This document shows, one piece after another, positions 11,883 through 25,389 of a DNA stretch of 64,000 bases. Origin of the DNA: Todiramphus chloris collaris (Eukaryota; Chordata; Aves; Coraciiformes; Alcedinidae); the NCBI GenBank assembly GCA_025345505.1, contig JANVCC010000010.1:43117772-43181771 (forward strand). Reading direction: 5' to 3'. Every line of letters begins with the position of its first letter. Positions within the stretch are counted from its first letter, which is position 1. Position numbers and translations under genes: made by a program. Below the pieces are notes generated by a model, which did no database searches, was not told the DNA's origin, and saw nothing but the letters and a program-made list of their open reading frames with translations.

Positions 11883-14800
11883 GTTTTTTTTCCCCTCAAA
11901 GAAAAAAAAAGATTTCTTTGAAAGGTAGTGGCCTTATATTTCATAGGTAAAACCATTATTGTCCTCTCCTGGAGAGAAAAGATGTGATGAAGGAATGCGT
12001 TTTGTGGTGAGGCCTCTGCCTTTACGCTGTGGGAAGGCGAGGTGAGGATGTGTGCTGCAGAAGAGATGGGAATATGCAGGGTCCTTTAAGCGTGTTCTGT
12101 AGCGAAGGAAAAGGGTTGCAGTGTATAGCATGAGGAGTGCACTTGACTTTAATGATGCTCATGTTGTTACAGAGTAAGAAAGATGCTCTTTTTGATGTAA
12201 GCATCTTTCTCTTGAACATTTAAGTTTCACAGTTGGTGGGAAGGGGAGGAAGCTGCATGTGGCTGCTTAATTAGCAGAGAATGTAATTTTGATTTATATC
12301 CTTGGTTTATAGTTGAGTGCAAAAAGTGAGTGACAGCCTGAAGAATTCTCTTACAAACATAGCCTGCCTCGGACTTCACAGCTGGGCTTCAGCTTGTCTT
12401 CAGCATCAGTGTTGCGTGTGTTGGGTGGATGCCCAGGCTGTCAGAACTGTTGATGACTCTGCTCTCTGCATCTTCATTGCAGCATCAGGACACCAAACGA
12501 GAGATCAGGAGGCCAGCTTGGATTTCTGGCTTCTCCTCCTGCCTTGCCTTTGCTTTTGATAACTGAAGACATCCTTGATTACAGCTACAATCTGTGCTCT
12601 TTGCTGTTAAAATAGGCATGCTTGGGTAGCAGGGAAGGTAGCAGACTGATTCCTACTTGCCTCCTGGAGGTGAAGTGGGACAGAAAAGAATCACTTAGAG
12701 ATGAAAAGCACTTCTTAAAATAAATGGGGTAGATAAAACTCCCAAAAGAATGAAACTATTTGCAGGACATGATGAAAGTTTCAACATTTGCATAATTACA
12801 TTAACATGTGTAAATCAAATGCATTTCCTGCCTCACAGTGAGAGGCTGGTTTTAAATATTCTATGAAATTTTTGTTTAATATTTTATAGTGAAAGAATTT
12901 TTTTAGAGCATGTAATTGAGTTGGATTCATGGATAAACAGGTTAAAAGTGATTTCCATCTGTAGTTCTTGTTCCACATAAATCCCCAATTTTCTATGCTC
13001 TCTTGAGTACTCTTAGCACTTCAGAGGTAAAACCTTTATTTTATATGACATGAGAACTGCTTTCTCAGTGAAAGCAGTTTCTAGTATTAAAGAATCATTC
13101 CTTATTGAGTAAGAATATTGCTTAATTGAAAATATTGTCTGTAAATATTAATTCATACTTCCAGGTGACCTCCAGGTGTGTTTATAATCTTACTGTCAGT
13201 TTAGAAGAGTGCTTAAAGACTAAAGACAAGGAGAGCATTTCTAGAGGGGTCTGTCTTCCCACCTTTGTTACTTGGAAATAATTTCATCTTTATCTTTTAC
13301 TTGGTGTCCTTGATATAGTAGCATTTTCTTCCAATTTTTTGTTTTGCAAGACTGTTAATTGATGTATTCATGCTTTGTGAAATGCTAGGCATAGATCTAT
13401 TTCATGTTATGTTTTTATAGGCTTCTGCTGTTTTAACAGTATTGTTGCTACCAGTAACATAAGATGGATTTGAAATCACATCTGTACTATGCCAGTGGGT
13501 AGTGCATCCAATTTAAATATGAGGAGCTAATCCATTTTTGTTCTGAATTCAGGGAAAATACAACCTTTTCTGAAAGAAGACTTGATCTCCTAGAATTTTA
13601 ATTAATTTTAAAATATCTTGCAGAGCTACATGAACACAGCTTAATAATTATGCAGATTTTAATCAGAAAAAAGTGTTAACCTCCTTGATACAGGAAGTCT
13701 TGCATAGTTCTTGAGCAAAGAGATTTATATCACGCTGTCCATCAGTCTAGGCTTCCATGGATTGTTCTGAGCTGCATGCACAGGGATCAGCTTTGTAAAT
13801 GGATAGCTTCACAATTGCTTTGGAGGTAGCTTGCAAATGAAGTAGTAAGTTTTAGTTAAGGAAGGTACATCAAAGGTTTATGTGCTTAAAAGAATCTTGG
13901 AATTGCTTAACTTATTCTAAAAAGTCCTTGCAAGTGATTAAAAAGTTAATATTTTTCAGCATTTTGCGTTGATAGACAAGCATAATCCCTACCAGTGTGT
14001 CGTGCTGCCACTGCTCAATGTCGCAGTATTGGAAAATGCCTCACTTAGGAATTAGTTCGTATGGTGTAGTGTCTCAGGCATCCTTTGGAAATTGTGCTTA
14101 CTAAGTAGAATAAAGTTCTCAATGAGGAGAAATAACATGTTATCAGGAAATAACTGAAGAAAAGTGTATAGTATGCCATATACAAATTGTAGGGGGAGGC
14201 AAATTCTTGGCAAGAAATCTAGGAATGTTTCCACTTAAGACTAAAAGTCAAGTTTCCTTTCTTTTCTATTATTTTTCTGTCCCTCCAAGAGGGAAAAGAA
14301 ACACTTGCTTCTCAAAAATTATTAAATGTTTTGTCACTTTTTGTAAAGTAAAAACTGTTGCTGTTGACTGTCAACTGGTGAATGTAAGATCTCGCCTCTT
14401 GTGGATATGGTACTTAAGACACTGTGTACTCTACATGTTAGTCACAATTACAAGTTCCCATCAAGGAAGCCAGCAAATAAGGAGATAAGACTGTGCTTAA
14501 AAGTGTACAAAATGATTGTAGACTCATTTATCTGACTGCTCTGGTATATGCTGCATTAAAGTACATAATGAATAACTGCATCACAGTTCACGTAGGGTTT
14601 AACATTCTTAGGTTAGGCTTTTATCAAAGGCATTAAAAGAATGAATAGCTATCGTGCGTATAAATCATATGGATAAGCAGAACGTAAAGCAGAGGTGAAG
14701 TGTGCTGCACCCCTTAGTGCCTAGTCTGCAGAGGATAGCAGCATACTTTCCCATGATGTTTGTATAGCTACCCCTTTAGTTCGTATAGCTCCTATGCTGA

Positions 14801-14989
14801 ATCTTCAAGCTTCAAATCCTATTTGTTTATTTATAACATTTTATCTATTATCCCAATTTGGAATTATGTGAGAATAATGTCGAGTTTTCTCTGCTAATGG
14901 CCAGTGCATAAAAATAGTTAAGAAGAATAGAATACAGTGCCATCTCTATATTGATTCCAACCTTCCAAGTCTCCCCCTCTTCCTTGTCG
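11883..14989. other. no gene seen
   Basis: Noncoding sequence. It includes overlapping short reverse-strand open frames at 11934-12219 and one small forward frame at 12317-12559, none with a recognisable motif or exon structure. One perfect hairpin lies at 13055-13079 and is listed separately. Confidence 0.5.
13055..13079. repeat. perfect 10-bp inverted repeat (hairpin)
   Basis: aactgctttc and gaaagcagtt pair perfectly across a 5-nt loop (tcagt). It is short, with no T run typical of a terminator and no flanking complementarity seen that would support a microRNA precursor. Confidence 0.6.
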
Positions 14990-15005
14990 CCCCCCCCCCC
15001 CCCCC
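14990..15005 (-). repeat. C16 homopolymer (G16 on reverse strand)
   Basis: Sixteen consecutive C residues, preceded by a pyrimidine-rich stretch (ctccccctcttccttgt). Strand is given for the G-rich strand. Confidence 0.9.
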
Positions 15006-17057
15006 TTCTAATTTTGTACTGGGTAGGAAAAGATCTGATTAACTTGTGCATATTTGGAATGTATCCAATTAAGATACTTCTCTGATAGAGTTTGAAAATA
15101 AGAGGAAGCATGTTAAAAGGTATGAACAGCTGGTTAACTGTTTTTCCAAGACACACTGAGAACAATCAAGAGAAGTAGCTATAGGAATGCATTTTCATCT
15201 CCTTTGCTTTGGATTAGGGAGCTATGGCCTTTATTTTTGATTGCTGACCATTCAGCTGTGCTTCATGTTTTGGTCATCCAGTTTAATCAGGGTCTGGATT
15301 TTGGTCTTGATTTCTATGTTACTGTACTGAGCCACTTCTTAATTCTCTTGAAAGAATGAAGCTACTACAAGGGCAGAGTGATTTATTTGTTAATGGTATT
15401 CCTTACTAGATGGGCCCTACCACAGTGTACAAGTGCAAAATAGCTTGGGTTTGTCTGAGAAGTCTGCAGAGAATCTGCAAGTCAGTTCTCGGAAGCAAGT
15501 TTCTCCTGCTAGCTGTTAACATCGAACCTGTGTCTTCAGAAGTACCCCAAAGTCAGTCTGCTTGGAAGGGGACCAGGCTGTTTGATTTTGAGATTTTCTT
15601 CACTTTGGAATTGACTTTTTCTTTTTCTCCTTGACTGATGTGAGGTAATGCAAGCTAGGATTAGCTCTGAAGCAGGCTCTGAAGTCCTTCTGTTTCCCCA
15701 GACTTTAGGAAGAGATGGTTGTGTTGACTTTAGTCTCCTTAACTTCTGTTCTTATCCATGGTCAGTGTATTCTGTGAGTTTCCAGCAAGTAGCGCACCTT
15801 ATGGAAGATCACTTATTTAGCCAGTAACCTTTTTCATGAAATGCTGAGCCTCTGGCTATGTATAAGTATATATTCCCATACTTTATCCTACCTGGGGCAA
15901 TGTCTGTCTGAAGATTACCAAGGAGTGTGGAATCTTACTACTCACTGAATCTGATTTTGATGATAATAGAAAGCAAATTGTATTGAAACAAAAAGACTGT
16001 AGAACTTTAAACTGTCTAATGAAATAAAAAAAAAATTGAGGAGTGGTATTCGTCCTGCATTCTCCTTCTGCCTCTGTTTTTAATATCTAAGCATTAGCAT
16101 GATATGAGGCTGTGGGCTGCGTAAAGACTCCTTGTACCATAATTTTTTCCTGTTTTGGTCAAACAAGTGAAATGAGGACTGATCAAGTCTCTAATACTCC
16201 TTCTGTAATCAGGTTCTGCATTTGAATTACTGCAAACTCAGTTAAGAGGTGTCTGTGCTGATATTTTGATAATATAAAGGTGCTTACAATCTGATTAACA
16301 CACATTGCATTTTTCTTCTCTCCTGCTGGGAATAAAAGTCTGGGGCTAATAAAATGTTTCTTGACTATGAGTAGGAGGATATAGTGGCTTCATTCTTGAT
16401 AAAGATGTTAAGTATGAGTGCTGATTTTGTTGCAGTAAGATTTGAGGCATAGTAAACAGTACAAATTGTGAGGAAATATGCATAATAAATTTGACCCTAT
16501 CTACCCATATTTCTTTAGAATTGTGAGCTATTTGTTGCAGTAGTTGTCCACGAAGAAGTTAAGTTTTTTAAAGTGTTTCCTTGCTACAATATATAGCTAA
16601 GTAAATAAAAAGCTTTGATTTAGTTTAAAGGAATCTTCAAAATTTGTACTTAAAACAGTGAAATAAAAATACTTGGATAATTGTACTCATGTTTTGTATA
16701 TACAACAGCTGGGAATTCTACTTTGCATCTTCGGAGCAGGGGTAGTAAATAAGGAAATTGAACATGTCTAGCTTTAAAAGTCTGCTAAAAATGTATCTAA
16801 AAAATTTATGACAACTGCTTTTTTACTTTTTTTTTTCCATTCTGATTTCCCAGATACTTTTCAATTCATTGTCGCTTCCAGCTCTTTCAGGCTGGTTTGA
16901 GTTAGTGCTTTCCTTTGGACCTTGCAATGACAACATAATGAGGGTCTGCCTACAACTGAGGTTGAATTAGGAAGTGTTGATTCACTTACAGAGTCAGAAG
17001 TGCCCAGCTGAAAGCATTTGAGCTAGTAGATTTTAAGCTTTTCATAACAATCAAGGA
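15006..17057. other. no gene seen
   Basis: AT-rich noncoding sequence. The 74-codon frame at 15410-15634 has no motif. Nothing else of note apart from an A10 run at about 16026-16035. Confidence 0.5.
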
Positions 17058-17068
17058 GGGGGGGGGGG
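17058..17068 (+). repeat. G11 homopolymer
   Basis: Eleven G residues directly after an aaggag string, with the purine-rich context continuing to aaa. A simple homopolymer tract. Confidence 0.85.
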
Positions 17069-20000
17069 AAATCACAGTGTGTTCCTCCCTCCTGGCTGTG
17101 CAGTTCAGATTCATTAATAACAAAGGTTATCCTGGTGTAGCAAAGGTCCCTGTAAAGCAGCAGTCTTCTCAGCTGCAGGTGGTAACGGATGAGGATGGAT
17201 GGAGATGCAGATGCAACTTGAGCTGGCAAGCTGTTTGCCAGTCACTGTGGGCTTTCTTCTTCCCTCACTGGCATCAGGTTCTTTCATGAGCTGGCTCCAG
17301 ATTTTGTCAGGAGTCCCATTTGGCCTCCATTCAAATCTGATCAAATAAAGATGAGAGAGAAATTTATGCCTTTGCCATACCAGACAATTTCTTGCATGTA
17401 TTTGCTGTTAGTGGTTAGCACACCATATTTGTCAGGAAACTGTCTTTAAAATGGTATTTTTGCTGAGTGCTTAACACCTCTGGCACAGTGTAACCTGAGT
17501 CTTCTCCAGTTGTCCTTGAACCTCTGTGTGGAAGCTGGGGACATCTTCCATGTCTTGTGAAACAGTAGGTCCTTCCCAGCCCTAAAACAGGCATTAGTGC
17601 TGTAGTCACTGTTTAAGAACATCAGAAATATTAGCTACCACACTCTTATGGCAATTCTTGAAGAAAGGAGGGTGGAGATCACTGAAGGGTGAGATTTGAA
17701 AGGTATCTGGTTTTGTTCTGGTATTTAGGCAGCCATGGCCTGTGGCCACCTCAATGTTGTTTACTGTCTGTGGGTTAAGGAGGGCAGGACAAGAGGAGGA
17801 GCTATGGAGGGAGCCCTTTGTTCCCAGTCCTATGGCATGTAAGGTTATGGAGAGCACATCTACACCGGAGATGATAACTGAGCAGGAACTCTGACTTTTT
17901 TGTTGCTATATTGTTTTTAGGGTTGGTGGAGGAAGAGGGGAGGGATGCTGGGACAAGGTGTTTTCCTCCTAGGGAGGATGTTTTTCCTGTCTGAACCTGT
18001 GACTACAGCAGGAGGGAAACAGAGGCTGTAGAGCCTGCATGAGCTGTGTTTCTCCAGTAGAAAGAGCAGATTTGTAGGTTGCGATGCAGTTACACTAAGA
18101 TGCAGCTATCATCTGGGGCTGATACTTCCTAAAATGCTGTGATTCCACCCTGATCACCCCTCCTTCCCAACTATCAGCAGTTTGACTGTCAGTTTCTGTC
18201 TATAGGTAATTGTAACTAGCTTGGTTCCTCCTTCTGGGGTGGTTGTGTGATGCAGCTGTGGCTACAGCAGTGTCCTGCTCATGTTTAAATAAATACTTGA
18301 GTTTCTAACAAGGGAGGGCAACATTTACCAAGAAGTCCAGAAAAGTTTTGTTAAAGTGCTCAGAAAGTGGAGGGAGGGATTACAGAATTTGCTATGGCTG
18401 ATGTGGACCTGAACTGTCTGGTTTGCGAAGCTGAGGGTCAAAGACTATTTCTGGATACATTTTGGGGGCTTTGAAGTGGTGGCATTACTTGAGTTGGTAA
18501 ATATTGCGCATGTAAAAGTTACGAGGGTCAGTTTCATGACGCAAGTCTATGTAAATGAAATGTGTGTCATTTTATATAGTGATGTTATTTCTGGCCCACT
18601 CCTGCTCTGCTCATTAAGAAACCTTCGGTGGTGGTCTTGCAGCCTGTTCAGATAAGAAACAAACCTTTCCGTGCTTTTTCATGATTTGATACAGTTCATC
18701 TGATTTTTAGCTTCCTGTTACTGTTACCAAAAAAAAAAGCTAATTCATGTAGTTAATGATATGTCTTTGAAAATAATTTTTAATCATTATTCAGGTCATC
18801 CTTTATCGCTCCAAAGTTCTATTCTGATATGTATTAGAAAATGTTTAAATAGTTTGGCACTCTTTCAAAACAGACATGTTTATTTTTGGTTTGTGCTTTT
18901 CAAAGGCAGTTTTTAGCAGATCAGTAGTTCTTGAAAATAGTGCTCCTGTTTTCTTATGTTCACCTATCTCTGTTTGCTCTTTGCAGATGTAGTTTTTCTT
19001 ATAAAGTCCTCTGAAGTAGTTTAAAACATTGTGTTGAGAAGAAGATTGTTTTTTCATAAATACAAAAAGTATCAGTAGCAATTTTTTTTCTTCGTAATGT
19101 TCACATAACAGTATTAAAGAATGCGGTACATTTAAAAAACAAACACACTGACTAACAAAAATACAAAAGAAGGCTTTGATGGCTTTTTTTTTTTTTTCTC
19201 CTGTACTCCTATACTAGAAGGCAGAAACAGGGCTCTGGGCCTTATCTTGTAGGGATTTACACCTGATAGGAAACCAGAGTGCATTTTGAAGGACAGAAGT
19301 ACATTGTTGTCTTTGGAATAGTTACTAAGCCTGGTAGCAGCATGACTGTTCACAAGGGATAATGCCTCCAGGCTTTAGGCAAAGCAGTGTGGAAGATGTG
19401 AAAATAACTGGCCCTGGGAGACACCAGGGAAAGCTGGAGCCTGTCAGATAGGCTTCAGCATCCCAAGGCATCTGATCCACAGTGAAATCCCGCAGAAATA
19501 ATGGTACTTTGTAACTTAGGTAACAAGAGTTTAGAATCCAGTGTTGCTGCTTATTTCTCTCCTGAAGTGGCCCATTGACATTTATGTTTTCTTTTGTGTG
19601 CAGATGTGACTCTTGGGCTACGGGGGAGGCTGGTAGTAAGATGTATACTATTTACTGTGTCTTTGGCTCTGACATCTTGCATGTTTCTTATTTAACCCTT
19701 TTTGAACTCTTTTATGGGAATTTTTCACATGAAAGATATGCTCAATTTCAGAAGTTCAGCTGATTGCATTAGCCTTATTAATGTTTGTGCAGTTGTAATG
19801 TAATGTGATTTTAACAATAATGGGATTTGCAGATCTGGGCTGGAGATTATAGTCCTGCAGTACTACTCGGGAAATAAAGATACCTAAAATGATTAGGAAA
19901 AATATTTATGTATTCACTAAGCATCAGGCCAGAGCCAAGATTCCCGTCCTGTGGGTGAGCACCCTGCTTGGGCATATGAATCTCCCAGACAGTCCTCCAA

Positions 20001-21735
20001 GCTCTCTTCCCTTCTTTTTTTTTTCTCTCCTGACTCTGCATGTTTAGTATGTTTTGGCAATAGTTTCAACAGGAAAGACTCTGTCCCCTGCTGACCCCTG
20101 GAAAGCCTTCGAAGCTGGTAGAGCATTTTGCTGAAAGGTAAGAGATTGTGTTTCAGAACTGGGGGGGTGGGAAGTTGCAGTTGGGCTGTGATCTGGGAAG
20201 GAAGCACCAGCAGCCCTGTGGCGCCGTGTCCTCCCTTGCGTGTCTCGGCCACCATGTGCTAGGCAGTCACTGGTGGTTCTCTGAAAGGATTAGTTTCTGC
20301 AGGAGCTGAAGGAGTGAGACACAGTGTTTTATTTAGCCCTTAATTTACATCTATCAGAATTGTGAAGCAGGAATCCAGTTTATGCTGACCTAGGGTAAAA
20401 TTGGTGTGCATGGGTGAAATAATCTGTTCTTCATTTTCGTCATGTCTCTGCCGTTGAACTTGAGGTATAATAGGTCCTGCATCCCGTCCTTTCAGCAGAC
20501 TTGAGCTTCTTTGAAATAACAGGCTTTTTAAGTTGTTGATAGCACTGGTACGCTTGTAATTCTCTCAGTCTTTTGATACCTTGAAGTCTCTTGCACAGAA
20601 TGGAAACAAGAAACAGGTCAGGTAAATATTTTGAAATAAGATGTCTAACAAAGATCTTGTACTGAGAAAGAGTTCTTCTTTGTTCAGGGGTGTGCATGAG
20701 GTGATAGCAGTTCCACCCTGTATTTCACATAAACTTGTATGTTTGCATGTGCTGGTTCCCTTGCTTCTTCCTCTTCAACTCTGAACAAGTCAAAGTGACA
20801 TTTTATTGATTTATTTTTACAGGGAATCCTGTGAAAAACACAATAATACTGGTAGGCATGACAGCTTAACACTTAAAATACATTCTTTTATACAAAAATG
20901 ACACTAACATGAGAGTAATATTAATAATTAAAGTCTTCCTGAAACACTGTTTTGAAATTGGTTAGAACCCTCACTCAATTAAGGCAACTATGCTGAGGAA
21001 CTCTACAGTTGGATACATGGCTTTGAAGTAGTAGCTATACACAGTCTTCAAAAATAGCTGTGCTATTATTTCCTTTAAGCTAAAACAAAAATCTCATGCC
21101 AACCTACATAGAGAGAAAGAGGCAGATGCTTCTGTAGCAACGCAAGTCAAATAACAGAGTTTACAAGGCTGGTGATGCTTTCATAGTGGCATTAGTTCAG
21201 AGCTGCATAAAAATGGAAGTGTGTGGGAGCAGCTAGAAATTTGTATGTTTGAGATGGAAAAGGTCATCTGCATTTGAGTGTGTAGGGATGCAGAGCCCAT
21301 TCAAACATGGGGTTACTAGTTAGCTGGTGATAGATGGTCTCATTCTCACATGGATTTCTACTGCTGTAAATTAAGTTCATTTTGAGGGGTGGTAGGGTTG
21401 AATTTGCACTCCTGTTAGTGAGGGGAACTTCTGGCTCAGCATTTGCTTTTTAATGCCAAAATGTAGCCCACAGGGGAAAAGCTGCTGTCATTAAGTCCCT
21501 AAATGCTATTTTCTGGAAGAAGGTAATACCGATGCAAGAGAACTGATCTTGGAGTATCAGCTGCAAAAGACTGTACATCAAAAATTTGTGATGGATATCT
21601 AGTGTATAAAGAAAAGGGGTGGTAAGTATGTTGTTGCCTCCATGTTCTGCTAGAAAATACTAAAGTGCTTTCAAAGCCAAGAAGGACTATCTGAATAAAC
21701 TCAGAATAAAAATATATTTTCACATAAATTCAGTG
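17069..21735. other. no gene seen; mildly GC-richer 17.1-18.3 kb
   Basis: Several short overlapping frames on both strands between 17.0 and 17.9 kb reflect slightly lower stop density in GC-richer DNA; none has a motif or convincing splice sites. T runs at about 19183-19196 and 20017-20025 are ordinary. No repeat family identified. Confidence 0.5.
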
Positions 21736-21916
21736 TAAGGCCAGAAAGGATTGTTAGCGCATCCTATGATCTGAAGTCAGCTTCCTCACTAGGGTGTTTC
21801 TTGGGAGTAAGAATAAGAACAACCTTTGAAGGACTGGGAAAGTGGGTCTGTGTTGCAGTACACAAATTGGTGGAGGAAGTCAAAGGCAGGTGTTATCAGC
21901 TGGACTGATTTCTATT
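21736..21916. repeat. unidentified repeat, copy A
   Basis: The segment from 21776 to about 21916 matches 23194-23325 in direct orientation, including a perfect 23-base identity (21877-21899 against 23288-23310) and shared blocks such as cctttgaagga and tggactgatttct. Copy A carries about 10 extra bases near 21850. The 40 bases before it (21736-21775, including ggccagaaagga) resemble the reverse-complemented 3' end of old CR1/L3-type LINEs known from turtles and crocodilians, so the unit may belong to an ancient interspersed family. That family link is inference; the duplication itself is directly visible. Confidence 0.6.
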
Positions 21917-22479
21917 AGCTTTCACTCAATTATCCCTGTTGTAAGACATTAAATTACTGGACAAAAATATCATCTAGGTGTATACAACACTGCTGCTTGA
22001 GTACTTGGCTATTTTTTTTGGTTTTTATTTTTAATCAAGTCTTACAGGAGCATATGTGGCTCCTAGAAAGCTGAAGGAAGATATATTCACTACCTCACCT
22101 AACGCATAATTTCTGCAGTTATGATCATTGCCACCCACCTCACTTTTCATATTCCTATAAACTGTGAAAGAGGCGAGTTGGTTTCTTGAGTATTCTTCTG
22201 TTAATCTACTCTTGGGGTTTTGGATGAGCTCTGCATCCACACTAAGGGACACTGGTCATTAAGGAGGTGTCTTGACAGGGTGTGCATTGAGTTTAGGAGG
22301 TGGGTTCTGATAATGAGGCTTCCCTCTCTGCCATTCTTTCTGAGAAAGACCAGCTTGTGCCATGGGAAAAGTTGAAGAGCGAAATTATCTTTACTCCGCT
22401 TCTTTTGAAGTGCTCCTCAGTGTTCACTTCATCAGCTTTCTCAGGAGAAAGGGAGCAGGGGAGTTAGAAACTTGCTGTA

Positions 22480-22695
22480 TCTATTTAGTTGACATTAGAG
22501 TTGCAGTATCTATAGCATAAGTAATTAATTAACAGTAATTACTGAAGCCAAGCAACACAATTGGAGGGCAAAATTTCACAATCTGACCCTGTAGGGGAGA
22601 ATTAGTACATCAGGTAACAAACCAATCACACTCTGCATCAGATTAATGTCCTAATGATATTTGTGGTTTATTTATGGCCAAAACATAAATGCAAC
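22480..22695. promoter_or_regulatory. candidate conserved noncoding element rich in TAATTA sites
   Basis: The block holds the text taattaattaacagtaatta and, further on, cagattaatg and cctaatgata. This is a cluster of ATTA/TAAT cores of the type bound by homeodomain factors, embedded in complex sequence without homopolymers. It lies between the two copies of the 21.8/23.2 kb repeat. There is no coding potential. The conservation claim is a guess from appearance. Confidence 0.2.
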
Positions 22696-23193
22696 TGTAG
22701 CTCTAGTTTCCATAGAGGAAGGTCAGACTCTCAAAGCAGTGCTTGTGTGTTGTTTTGTTGCTTTTGCACCTGTGCAGTGTCTTTGTCCTAGGAGTTTTTG
22801 ACTTTGGTCTATTTCCAGAATTCTGTGGTGATGCAAAATGCAATAATCCTACTAAATCCCGAGAAGGAAAAATACAGTATTTTATTTGCATTTACTTCCT
22901 GGGTTGATTTTTTTTTTTCCTTTTGTTAACATACAGCTGTAGAGTGGGAAGCTTAGTGGCCTTCACCAGTGCTTCTCTGAAGTCTGATTCCAAGTCAGCT
23001 ATAGAGAATACCTTATGTGACCACCTGCTTGGTTCCCTGCCAGCTTTTTTGGCTGGAGGGCACTACAGTGAGTATGTGCCTGGGGGCATCTTTTCATACC
23101 CTGGGCACTCATGTACCTGAGGTCTGTGGACCTGCAGGGTGTTTTCTGGTTGTGTTAGGGTATGTGGACACCTAGCTGGTAAGAAGACCTCCT

Positions 23194-23325
23194 GTCAGCT
23201 TCCTTACTAGCGTGTTTCATGGGAATAAGGATAAGAGGAGCCTTTGAAGGATTGTGAAGGTAAGTTAAGTACACAAATTGGTTGAGAAAGTCAAAGGCAG
23301 GTGTTATCAGATGGACTGATTTCTA
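23194..23325. repeat. unidentified repeat, copy B
   Basis: Second copy of the repeat at 21776-21916, in the same orientation and about 1.42 kb downstream. It is diverged by scattered substitutions and one gap of about 10 bases. Upstream the text acctcctgtcag differs from copy A, so the shared unit begins near 23194. No terminal inverted repeats or target-site duplication could be recognised. Confidence 0.6.
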
Positions 23326-25389
23326 GCGTTTTTTTAAGCTGTTTTTTAAGGTCAGTGCACCTTTTATAAGATGAAGGGAGTCTCGTAGTGATGAGATTCA
23401 TCTGCTACATAAGCAGGCACTCTGCAGTAAGGTTGTATTTTTTCTTGTTTTTATGAATAAACTACATTTCTTTGTGGTTGTTGACTAGCCTTCGCTTAAT
23501 CACACAGGAATAAGGACACATCAAATGCTATGCAATAGAAAAGGGAAAATGAAGTAGAAGAACTAATGCTGAAGACATGATATATACAAAGGAGGGAACT
23601 TACTATGCTCTCTTGCTGTATAATTCTCTGTAGAGCTTTTTATTACAAGATAGTTTTTTAGTTCTTGACAATTCAGGTTGTCAAAGACACTCAGCTGATA
23701 CTGCCTCTCATTCCTCTATTCTGAAATAAGAGTCTGTTAAAATAAGTTGTAATTTTAGGCAAGAACTAGAATATCTGTTTTAGCAGGGCTTTCATCCAGA
23801 AGCAGCCACGGAGCAGAGTCAGTGCTTGATCCTTCATGTTTCATGAAAAAAAAAAAAAATTGAGACATACTGAATGAGAAAATATAGATCTTTCAAAACG
23901 TGGAAGATAGCATTTGGAACTGTCACATAGTCCAGCATCTTATCCTCCCAAGTGTCCAAAATAATTTACATCTAAGGGATAGAAATGTTACTTTTTTTTT
24001 TTGTAGAATGAGCAATACCAAAATCTGTCTGGAAACATTTGTTGTCAGAAAGACATGGTGAATCTTTCTTGTCTGAGTTACTGAATAAATGTTGGTGCAG
24101 TATAACACTCAGATTTTTAAAACACATTTTACTGATAATGCTTAGAATATCAGTTTTATTGTGGATAAACATGTTTGTTGTGATGTGCTGAGATTTCAGA
24201 AAATCACTGATGTGTTGCATTGTCTCTATCAAACCCCAAGTTAGTCCACTCATGTGATTTGCAGATGAGTAAACAGACTGCTTTATTATCTTGCCAGATA
24301 CTCATTTGCTGTAAAACTGGCAGAAGTGCTTTCTGACACTTGATAAAAAGCATCTTTAAAGGATTTTTCCACTTCTCCTTTTCATCTTCTTTCTCTCCTG
24401 GGACAGTACTCTAAATGATGATCACAACTTCTCATTAATGGTGATAAATTAATATTTTTGATAGTGAATCCCATCATCCTGATCTCAAACACTGGCAAAA
24501 CATGGCTCTGCAACACCTAAGTACTATTCATGTGATCTCAGGCAATACTGTCCTGTTTCATTTAGTCTCATTGGGGTTGAGTGTTGAGTACGCAAATGGC
24601 TTAGTCTTTAAGAGTTCATAAGGAAGTTCCTTGCCAGATATATTTTGTCTTGTGAGATTTATTTTTGCTATGATTTGAGGGCTTGTAAGACTATATTCAG
24701 CTTTTTTTGATGTTCGCCAGGAGGGTTTAGTTTCAGATCCTCAGACTCGTAAATGGAGACCACAACTCTGTTGCTGGATGCCTTTTGGAGCGAAGCCTGT
24801 TTGCCTGACAGGATGCTGGTTCCATGGGTACCATTGCTCGGGGTGGTCAGGCAGAGTCTCTTTGAAAGCTTAATCCTGTTTTGAGGTTGTGGATATGTCT
24901 AGTGCAGCTAGTATGAACTGAAGGAAAATAGCATAAAAAGGCAACTTGGATTAGCAACACTTTTTTTTTTTTTCACACGATGGATTAATCTATGTAGAAT
25001 GATGCTAAGATATTATTTCATAGCCCAAATCATTGCTTAAAAAAAGATAATCAGGAAATATTAACTGTAAATAATGTTTATTTCTTTTTCACCTATAACT
25101 ATTATGTTATATTGGATAGCGACTAAGTATATAACTATTTAGTATGCCATTCAACTTTTTAATAAATATGCTTGTTCTTCTTCAGTGTGTACTTATGTAC
25201 AGTCCTGATACTTTTCTTTGTCACAAAATAGTGAATGATACATCTAATTGCAATTTTTTTTTCATAGATATTTTTCCAGCCTATCTTTTATCAGGCTACT
25301 TTTGGTCAAATATTGTTGTTACAGTACCTTGAATGACACTGTAGTGTGTTACTGAGACAGTCAAGGTCAACATCATACTGTTCTGTCTT
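23326..25389. other. no gene seen
   Basis: AT-rich noncoding sequence with A13 (about 23847-23859), T12 (about 23991-24002) and T14 (about 24960-24973) runs. No recognised repeat, RNA gene or exon. Confidence 0.5.

Noticed and set aside
13055-13079. Possible microRNA precursor or transcription terminator
   Set aside because: The 10-bp stem is far too short for a pre-miRNA, and intrinsic terminators do not apply to a vertebrate genome.
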